NCBI GenBank assembly: GCA_013002925.1
Contig: JABDLQ010000440.1
Location: 1 to 5,995 of the forward strand
DNA from: Gammaproteobacteria bacterium
Lineage (GTDB): Bacteria; Pseudomonadota; Gammaproteobacteria; Steroidobacterales; SZUA-146
Direction: 5' to 3'
DNA: 5,995 nucleotides
The notes below the pieces were generated by a model. The model worked only from the letters and a program-made list of their open reading frames with translations, did not search any database and was not told where the DNA came from. The position numbers were made by a program, and so were the translations under genes. Position 1 is the first letter of the stretch; the number at the start of each line of letters is the position of its first letter. Positions 1 to 5,049 of this stretch are shown here, one piece after another.

Positions 1-182
1 AGCACCTGTTGGTTCGGATCCACCTCGTGTTTGTTGACGGCGTACAAAAACCCCGATAAAAATACCGCAGCAGCAACTGCCACGGTGCCCGCCAATACCC
101 CGGTAAAAAGCCGCGGCTGGCTCAGATCATACTGTGAAGAAGTGCCGTTACGCCGGCGTGTGAAGAGAATTATATTCATCAT
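1..182 (-). CDS. M23-type peptidoglycan peptidase, N-terminal fragment (continues past left edge)
   Basis: Only the first 60 codons are in the window, and the reading frame is open through base 1. The visible protein starts MMNIILFTRRRNG, a short basic cytoplasmic stretch, followed by one hydrophobic segment at about residues 25-49 (LFTGVLAGTVAVAAAVFL and on), which fits a signal anchor with the rest in the periplasm. No catalytic residue is visible. The M23 (LytM) assignment rests on this N-terminus and on gene order: in Pseudomonas-like gammaproteobacteria a membrane-anchored M23 peptidase lies between the DUF721 gene and secA. If correct, it would cut peptidoglycan cross-links or regulate such cutting. 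A TAA stands directly before the first ATG, so the start is either that ATG or the next one (179); the second gives MNII and may be the better choice. No strong ribosome binding site is seen. It is divergent from dciA. Confidence 0.65.
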   Translation of the reverse strand, partial: MMNIILFTRRRNGTSSQYDLSQPRLFTGVLAGTVAVAAAVFLSGFLYAVNKHEVDPNQQV

Positions 183-206
183 TTATCGCTATGGCACTGA
201 CCGTGT

Positions 207-217
207 TAAGGTGAATT
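207..217 (+). promoter_or_regulatory. Ribosome binding site of dciA (decides a GTG start)
   Basis: TAAGG at 207-211 matches the anti-Shine-Dalgarno sequence and lies 6 bases before the GTG at 218. No in-frame ATG exists near the N-terminus, so this site supports the GTG start. Confidence 0.65.
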
Positions 218-532
218 GTGTCAACTAAAAATCCTAAATCTATCAAATCATTATTGCTTGATGAATGTTCCGCTGTCGCCGCCCTTGGCGAACAGGCCCG
301 CACTCACCAAACACTGGTCCAACATGTTCGTGACGCACTTCCTGATGCTTATCGCAAGCACATCTTTGCCGCTGAATTGAGCGACGATATTCTCACGGTG
401 ATTTGCGATTCGGCAACCTGGGCTACCAATGTCCGATTCTACTCCGAAAAGCTGTTATTAAACGTCGCCCCAGATCACAAATCCGTGATTTCCAGGGTTG
501 TCGTTAAAGTCCGGCCACATCGCAGGAGTTGA
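218..532 (+). CDS. dciA: DciA, DUF721 replicative-helicase loader/operator, short form
   Basis: DciA is the ancestral bacterial partner of the replicative helicase DnaB and helps load it onto DNA; enterobacteria have replaced it with phage-derived DnaC. The 104-residue product has the DUF721 pattern: an N-terminal helical part (about residues 8-46, including LVQHVRDALPDAYRKHI), then a core with DDILTVICDSATWATNVRFYSEKLLL (about 56-81), whose hydrophobic strand, Trp-Ala and following helix are the family's best conserved part, and a last strand SRVVVKVRP. The start is GTG with a good ribosome binding site. The gene is convergent with lpxC and divergent from the M23 peptidase gene, the neighbourhood known from Pseudomonas relatives. 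It is odd in ending right after the folded domain: Vibrio cholerae DciA has about 157 residues, with a flexible C-terminal tail after about residue 111. Family assignment is firm; helicase loading is inferred from the family. Confidence 0.85.
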   Translation: MSTKNPKSIKSLLLDECSAVAALGEQARTHQTLVQHVRDALPDAYRKHIFAAELSDDILTVICDSATWATNVRFYSEKLLLNVAPDHKSVISRVVVKVRPHRRS

Positions 533-582
533 AAGCTTACCTGCTTCAACACCAAATTACATAATGTTTTTTTTGCCGCGCC

Positions 583-615
583 CCGTAACGCCGGACTGGC
601 CGGTAAGGGCTACGG
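583..615. other. Imperfect hairpin in the convergent dciA-lpxC gap, possible shared terminator
   Basis: The 155-base gap between the two convergent stop codons (533-687) holds no gene. Outer arms CCGTA (583-587) and TACGG (611-615) enclose an inner stem GCCGG (590-594) with CCGGT (600-604) around a 5-base loop; the inner stem ends in one G-T pair. An eight-T run (567-574) lies before the hairpin on the plus strand, so on the minus strand it reads as A8 after it. Neither strand therefore has the classical stem followed by a U-run. It could still slow polymerase from either side, but the intrinsic-terminator criteria are not met. Confidence 0.3.
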
Positions 616-687
616 ATCGTTCAGATACTGCCTGTTAATCTTAACCGTCTGTTTTCAAACTAAATTATACAGAAAACCAAGCCCCGG

Positions 688-1599
688 TCAGGCCGTTGCG
701 ACACTCCCGATGTAGGAAATAGGCGCTTTTGACACATCATCAAACGTTACTTCTTCCCACGCCGCCGTATTGGCCATCAGGGTGCGCAGTAACCGATTGT
801 TCAATTCATGGCCGGATTTATGGCCTCTGAACGCTCCTATCAGGCTGTGACCAAGCAGATACAAGTCGCCGATCGCATCCAGGATTTTGTGTTTTACAAA
901 TTCGTCCTCGTAGCGCAGGCCATCTTCGTTCAAAATCCTGAAATCATCCATCACGATGGCGTTTTCCAGGGTACCTCCCAGGGTCAGATTCTTGCTGCGC
1001 AGCGCCTCGATATCGCGCATAAAACCGAAGGTACGCGCACGGCTCACTTCTCTCAGGAAGGACGTCGTGGAAAAATCGATGGATGCGGACTGGCTGTGTT
1101 TTTTGAAAATCGGGTGGTCAAATTCTATTGAAAAATCCACTTTGAAGCCGTTAAATGGCTCAAATTCCGCCCATTTATCGCCGTCTTCCACCCGGACTTT
1201 ATCCTTGATGCGTATAAAACGCTTGGCTGCGTTCTGGTGATCGATGCCGGCAGATTGCAGCAGGAACACAAAAGGACCTGCGCTGCCATCCATGATTGGA
1301 ACTTCCGGAGCACTCACATCGACATAGGCATTATCGATGCCCAGGCCCGCGAATGCCGATAACAGATGCTCCACGGTAGAAATGCGTACATCATCCTTCA
1401 CCAGCGTTGTACCCAACTGGGTATCGCCGACATACTCGGCGTTTGCCGGTATATCTACAGGCACCTCCAGATCGACACGGCGAAAAACGACACCGGTATT
1501 GGGGGCTGCCGGGCGCAAAGTCATAAAGACCTTTTCGCCGGTGTGAAGTCCAACGCCAGTAGCGCGAATCGTGTTTTTTAACGTGCGTTGCTTAAGCAT
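688..1599 (-). CDS. lpxC: UDP-3-O-acyl-N-acetylglucosamine deacetylase LpxC
   Basis: LpxC is the zinc amidase that removes the N-acetyl group from UDP-3-O-acyl-GlcNAc in the cytoplasm, the committed step of lipid A synthesis. The 303-residue product is full length. The zinc ligands are all present: His78 in STVEHLLSAFAGLG, and His237 and Asp241 in KHKILDAIGDLYLLG. The general base Glu77 and the catalytic His264 in GHKSGHELNNR are also present; these positions equal those of the Pseudomonas enzyme. Two alpha/beta domains of equal size follow in order, the first holding the EH motif, the second SRARTFGF and the HxxxD motif. The ATG is preceded by AGAGAGG 8 bases upstream. The gene lies last in the dcw cluster, 268 bases after ftsZ, which leaves room for its own promoter or leader. 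The C-terminus is non-polar (GSVATA), loosely like the end that FtsH recognises in E. coli LpxC, but FtsH control is not established here. Confidence 0.97.
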   Translation of the reverse strand: MLKQRTLKNTIRATGVGLHTGEKVFMTLRPAAPNTGVVFRRVDLEVPVDIPANAEYVGDTQLGTTLVKDDVRISTVEHLLSAFAGLGIDNAYVDVSAPEVPIMDGSAGPFVFLLQSAGIDHQNAAKRFIRIKDKVRVEDGDKWAEFEPFNGFKVDFSIEFDHPIFKKHSQSASIDFSTTSFLREVSRARTFGFMRDIEALRSKNLTLGGTLENAIVMDDFRILNEDGLRYEDEFVKHKILDAIGDLYLLGHSLIGAFRGHKSGHELNNRLLRTLMANTAAWEEVTFDDVSKAPISYIGSVATA

Positions 1600-1607
1600 G
1601 GGAGATG

Positions 1608-1614
1608 CCTCTCT
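1608..1614 (-). promoter_or_regulatory. Ribosome binding site of lpxC
   Basis: Read on the minus strand, AGAGAGG lies 8 bases before the lpxC ATG. Its GAGA could pair with TCTC located just before the start (stem of 4, loop GGCA), so a weak local hairpin may partly mask it. Confidence 0.6.
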
Positions 1615-1669
1615 TTATGTGGCGTGAAACACGGTTGCTCCATGCTTTGTCCACTACAGCGTCTAAGGG

Positions 1670-1682
1670 TTCCTGCCAGGAA
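1670..1682. repeat. Short inverted repeat upstream of lpxC
   Basis: TTCCT and AGGAA arms of 5 bases flank a 3-base centre, 71 bases upstream of the lpxC start. It is a perfect dyad and could be an operator half-site pair or a small RNA stem; arms of this length also arise by chance. Confidence 0.3.
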
Positions 1683-1703
1683 GGTAAGCGGCATTTCACC
1701 CGG

Positions 1704-1715
1704 GCGCAAATGCGC
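1704..1715. repeat. Short GC-rich inverted repeat in the ftsZ-lpxC gap
   Basis: GCGCA and TGCGC arms flank AA. On the minus-strand transcript this is a tight stem between ftsZ and lpxC. No U-run follows, so it is not an intrinsic terminator. The function is unknown. Confidence 0.3.
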
Positions 1716-1761
1716 GGTGGACGCGGACCCATCACATGGCGCGGAACCTTAACACACCCGG

Positions 1762-1803
1762 AAAAACTACCGCAAGCCTCTGATGCACCGGCTTGCCAGC
1801 CGG
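1762..1803 (-). other. Overlapping alternative hairpins downstream of ftsZ, attenuator-like
   Basis: Two perfect stems share bases, so only one can form at a time. Stem A pairs 1798-1803 with 1788-1793 (CCGGCT/AGCCGG, 4-base loop). Stem B pairs 1790-1796 with 1772-1778 (GCAAGCC/GGCTTGC, 11-base loop) and, on the minus strand, is followed 5 bases later by T5 (1766-1762). B resembles a weak terminator of the ftsZ transcript and A an antiterminator. The 268-base gap (1600-1867) holds no gene of its own, and I see no convincing promoter in it. Confidence 0.35.
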
Positions 1804-1867
1804 ATTATCATACTCTTGGACGCAGTCACCGGCCTTTTTCACCGTTTTTCCATGCCCTCAACCCTAA

Positions 1868-3013
1868 CTAATCGGCCTGACGGCGTAAAAACGCTGGAAT
1901 ATCAAGCAAATCCTCGTGATCCGGAAGCACGACAGGCACCTCTCCAACCGCCTTGCGGCGCCCGATGGCAGGTTGTTCCAGATCCTTATAGTTTGGCTCA
2001 CCATGCATATTACGCGGCGGTACCACGGTCATACTGGGCGGTTCTGCCGCTACTTTGACCCCACCCAGACCGGTCGCAACCACTGTTACGCGGATAGCCT
2101 CACCCATATCAGCATCAATGACCGTGCCTACCACAACCGTTGCATCTTCTGACGCAAACTCCTTCACGGTCGATCCCACTTCTTCAAATTCACCAATTGA
2201 CAAATCGGCACCTGCCGTCACATTGACCAGTATGCCATTGGCTCCGGACAGATTGATGTCCTCCAGCAACGGACTCGACACAGCCGCTTCTGCCGCTTCA
2301 CGTGCCCTGTCCGGACCTTCTGCCAGACCCGAACCCATCATTGCCATGCCCATTTCTGCCATCACCGTCCGTACATCAGCGAAATCGACATTGATCAGGC
2401 CGGGGCAGGTAATCAGTTCTGCAATACCTTGCACGGCTCCCTGCAACACCTCATTCGCCGCTTTGAACGCATCGAGCAGCGTGGTATCACTGCCCAGCAC
2501 GGTCAGCAGCTTCTGGTTGGGTATCGTAATCAGCGAGTCACAGTGTTTGCCAAGATCGGCAATACCCTGGTCCGCTATCAGGCTGCGCTTTTTGCCTTCC
2601 ATGCTGAAGGGTTTGGTGACCACCGCTACCGTCAGGATGCCCATTTCCTTGGCGAGTTGCGCGACGACTGGTGCCGCACCGGTACCCGTTCCACCCCCCA
2701 TACCGGCGGTGATAAACAACATATCGCTGCCCTCGATCACTTCCTGAACACGGTCACGATCCTCCAATGCCGCCTGCCGGCCGACATCAGGATCTGCGCC
2801 CGCCCCGAGTCCCTTCGTAATGTTGCAGCCAATTTGCAGGCCGGTTTTTACTTTGGCATTTTTGAGCGCCTGCGCATCCGTATTTGCACAGATAAACTCA
2901 ACGCCTTCAATCCCCGACTTGACCATGTGCGCGACCGCGTTGCCGCCTCCGCCGCCCACTCCAATTACCTTGATCACAGCGTTTTCACTGTAAGAATCCA
3001 TTAGTTCAAACAT
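1868..3013 (-). CDS. ftsZ: Cell division GTPase FtsZ
   Basis: FtsZ is the tubulin-like GTPase that polymerises into the division ring at mid-cell. Taking the ATG at 3013, the product has 381 residues. The nucleotide-binding part begins with IGVGGGGGNAV (about 17-27), followed by the tubulin signature GGGTGTG (106-112). The T7 synergy loop NVDFADV (208-214) carries Asp210 and Asp213, which complete the active site of the neighbouring subunit. A short variable linker (about 318-365) leads to the conserved tail LLDIPAFLRRQAD, which binds FtsA and ZipA. An upstream in-frame GTG (3022) would add three residues, but it lies inside the ribosome binding site, and FtsZ relatives begin MFEL or MFEP, so the ATG is the better start. 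The gene follows ftsA by 28 bases and is probably co-transcribed with it. No oddity is seen in the catalytic motifs. Confidence 0.97.
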   Translation of the reverse strand: MFELMDSYSENAVIKVIGVGGGGGNAVAHMVKSGIEGVEFICANTDAQALKNAKVKTGLQIGCNITKGLGAGADPDVGRQAALEDRDRVQEVIEGSDMLFITAGMGGGTGTGAAPVVAQLAKEMGILTVAVVTKPFSMEGKKRSLIADQGIADLGKHCDSLITIPNQKLLTVLGSDTTLLDAFKAANEVLQGAVQGIAELITCPGLINVDFADVRTVMAEMGMAMMGSGLAEGPDRAREAAEAAVSSPLLEDINLSGANGILVNVTAGADLSIGEFEEVGSTVKEFASEDATVVVGTVIDADMGEAIRVTVVATGLGGVKVAAEPPSMTVVPPRNMHGEPNYKDLEQPAIGRRKAVGEVPVVLPDHEDLLDIPAFLRRQAD

Positions 3014-3021
3014 TGCATTCA

Positions 3022-3027
3022 CCCTCT
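3022..3027 (-). promoter_or_regulatory. Ribosome binding site of ftsZ (decides the ATG start)
   Basis: AGAGGG, read on the minus strand, ends 8 bases before the ATG at 3013. It overlaps the alternative GTG at 3022, which therefore cannot be its start codon. Confidence 0.7.
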
Positions 3028-3041
3028 GTTGTTAAACTCAA

Positions 3042-4274
3042 TTAAAAATTTCCTCTAAACCACGCTTTCATTCTTTCCCACACGTCCTGTACGCCACTGA
3101 CCGGATGATCACTGCCGCGTTGATTCAGGCTGTCGCGCCCAAACAGCAGCAGACCGACGCCGGTTGCGTGAATCGGATTGCGCACCACGTCTGCCAAACC
3201 GAAAACATGCTGCGGCACCCCCAACCTCACCGGCATGTGAAACACTTCCTCTGCCAGTTCAACCGCACCTTCCATTTTCGATGTGCCTCCGGTGATAACG
3301 ATGCCCGCGGCAATCATCGGCTCGAATCCCGAACGCCGCAGTTCTTCGCTGATCAGGCTGAACAATTCCTCATACCGCGGCTCGACAATCTCGGCGAGTG
3401 TCTGCCGGGCGAGTCGCCGTGGGGGCCGGTCGCCGACGCTCGGCACTTCAATCGTTTCGTCGGGGTTCGCCAGTTGTGACAACGCACAGGCATAGCGCAT
3501 CTTGATTTCCTCGGCGTACTGCGTCGGCGTGCGCATCGACACCGCGATATCATTGGTCACCTGATCTCCGGCAATCGGAATGACGGCCGTGTGCTGGATG
3601 GAGCCGCCGGCAAATACAGCGATGTCTGTCGTTCCTCCGCCGATGTCAACCAGGCAGACTCCCAGTTCTTTTTCATCTTCCGTGAGAACCGAATAGCTCG
3701 ACGCCAGTTGCTCCAGAACCACGTCATCCACTTCCAGACCGCAGCGCTGCACGCACTTGATGATGTTCTGCGCAGCGCTTGCTGCACCTGTCACCATGTG
3801 TACTTTCGCTTCCAGCCGCACGCCTGACATCCCGATGGGTTCCTTGATGCCTTCCTGCCCGTCAATTACGAACTCCTGCGGTAAGACATGCAGCATCTTC
3901 TGATCAGCCGGGATCGCAACTGCGCGAGCCGAATCAATCGCCCGGTCGACATCACTGGGCGTAACTTCCTTTTCGCGTATCGCCACGATGCCATGGGAAT
4001 TGAGGCTCTTGACATGACTGCCGGCGATTCCCGCGTACACTGAGTGCACTTCGCAATCGGCCATTAATTCCGCTTCTTCGACTGCGCGTTGTATCGACTG
4101 CACGGTTGACTCGATATTAACGACCACACCTTTTTTCAAACCTCGTGACGGATTAGTTCCGATACCGATCACCTGTATTTCACCCTCTTCGTCAATTTCG
4201 CCAACAATGGCAACCACCTTCGAAGTACCGATATCCAGACCCACGATCAGATTTTTTTCGCCACGCTTAGGCAT
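3042..4274 (-). CDS. ftsA: Cell division protein FtsA, actin-like membrane anchor of FtsZ
   Basis: FtsA is an actin-fold ATPase on the inner face of the membrane. It binds the FtsZ tail, anchors the ring and recruits later division proteins. The 410-residue product is close to the 420 of E. coli. The first phosphate motif is IVGLDIGTSKVVAIVGE (10-26). The FtsA-specific 1C domain follows, at about 85-165. The second phosphate motif is VDIGGGTTD (209-217), and the adenosine motif is IVITGGTSKMEG (about 325-336). The last 13 residues, VWERMKAWFRGNF, form an amphipathic helix, the known membrane-targeting sequence. The ATG lies inside the end of ftsQ with an 8-base overlap, and GGGGA stands 8 bases before it, so translation is probably coupled to ftsQ. 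ftsZ follows directly. Confidence 0.97.
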   Translation of the reverse strand: MPKRGEKNLIVGLDIGTSKVVAIVGEIDEEGEIQVIGIGTNPSRGLKKGVVVNIESTVQSIQRAVEEAELMADCEVHSVYAGIAGSHVKSLNSHGIVAIREKEVTPSDVDRAIDSARAVAIPADQKMLHVLPQEFVIDGQEGIKEPIGMSGVRLEAKVHMVTGAASAAQNIIKCVQRCGLEVDDVVLEQLASSYSVLTEDEKELGVCLVDIGGGTTDIAVFAGGSIQHTAVIPIAGDQVTNDIAVSMRTPTQYAEEIKMRYACALSQLANPDETIEVPSVGDRPPRRLARQTLAEIVEPRYEELFSLISEELRRSGFEPMIAAGIVITGGTSKMEGAVELAEEVFHMPVRLGVPQHVFGLADVVRNPIHATGVGLLLFGRDSLNQRGSDHPVSGVQDVWERMKAWFRGNF

Positions 4275-5049
4275 CTTTCAATTCCCCGGTTGTATCGCGT
4301 TCATCGGTCACCCAGCCAATTGCAAACCCATTGGCATACCGCATATCAATGTAATCAACGATCTCGGCGCGACCGGCAATCAGTGGTGTGACCAACTCCA
4401 GGAAACGCGCGATGCGCTGGTCGACGTGTTCACGGCCAAGCCGCACCTCGAGATTTGCGGCCAGTTGCAGTCGCCAGGCACCACGGTCATCGAGGATCAC
4501 TGAGCGCAACTGCAAACCATGTGGCAACAAAGCGGCATGCAATTTAAGGTAGCGCTCGGCCACAACGCGTTCTTTTTGTGGTGGCCCAATCAGCATCGGC
4601 AGTTCAGCCGACACGTGCCTGACATCTTTAATAAAAAGTTCACCACGTGTATTGAGCAGTCCGCTGGTTCCCCATCGTGCGGCCACCTCCTGCTCGGTCA
4701 CCGTGACAACGATTTCATCGGGCCAGGCGCGCCGCGCGCGCGCGTTATCAATCCACGGCAACTTGCTCAATTCGTCACGCAATAACTGCAAATCGGTGCT
4801 GAGCACGCCAGTCGCCAGGTGGGCCCGAACCACTTCTTCGATCTGCATGGCGGTCACCCGCTGAAACGGAGCATTGATTGAAATCGCCCGCACTGGACGA
4901 TCCATCAGTCGCCAACCGGCTACGCCTACCAGACCGGCCAGGGCAAGCAAAGAAAACACACGCCAGGGAAAACGGATGGCCGGCAGCTGCGGTCGTGCGC
5001 GCAACTTTTTCTCCGCCTTCATCCGATTGCCTTTTTTGCGCAAGCTCAT
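4267..5049 (-). CDS. ftsQ: Cell division protein FtsQ, bitopic membrane protein
   Basis: FtsQ spans the inner membrane once and links the cytoplasmic FtsA/FtsZ ring to the periplasmic FtsB-FtsL complex, which controls septal wall synthesis. The 260-residue product has a very basic cytoplasmic tail (1-26), a membrane segment (about 29-48, WRVFSLLALAGLVGVAGWRL), a POTRA domain (about 53-120) ending in LPWIDNARARRAWPDEIVVTVTEQEVAARWG, and a beta domain. Near the end is DYIDMRYANGFAIGW (232-246), the conserved strand known in E. coli to contact FtsB. E. coli FtsQ has 276 residues, so this one is full length. The ATG overlaps the ddlB stop (ATGA), with a G-rich ribosome binding site within the ddlB end. 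An internal ATG at residue 10 is less likely. Codons 103-108 form an unusual GC-only tract. Confidence 0.95.
   Translation of the reverse strand: MSLRKKGNRMKAEKKLRARPQLPAIRFPWRVFSLLALAGLVGVAGWRLMDRPVRAISINAPFQRVTAMQIEEVVRAHLATGVLSTDLQLLRDELSKLPWIDNARARRAWPDEIVVTVTEQEVAARWGTSGLLNTRGELFIKDVRHVSAELPMLIGPPQKERVVAERYLKLHAALLPHGLQLRSVILDDRGAWRLQLAANLEVRLGREHVDQRIARFLELVTPLIAGRAEIVDYIDMRYANGFAIGWVTDERDTTGELKDA

Noticed and set aside
191..214. A seven-codon mini-ORF (MALTVLR) ending 3 bases before the dciA start
   Set aside because: It contains the dciA ribosome binding site and could in principle couple translation, but it has no binding site of its own and is short enough to be chance.
1605..2058. 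Two plus-strand open frames over the ftsZ-lpxC gap (1605-1871 and 1783-2058)
   Set aside because: The products show no domain or membrane segment, one runs into ftsZ antisense, and neither has a convincing ribosome binding site, so the gap is better explained as regulatory.
2055..2747. A 230-codon open frame on the plus strand opposite ftsZ
   Set aside because: It is antisense to an unmistakable ftsZ, its product is Ser/Thr/Ala/Pro-rich with no recognisable domain, and no good ribosome binding site precedes it.
2429..3004. A 191-codon open frame on the plus strand opposite the ftsZ N-terminal half
   Set aside because: Composition (many His, Arg, Cys) is typical of a shadow frame and the opposite strand is fully explained by FtsZ.
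3024..3060. TTTAGA and TTTAAC at 17-base spacing upstream of ftsZ on the minus strand
   Set aside because: Both hexamers match poorly, and transcription would begin inside the ftsZ ribosome binding site.
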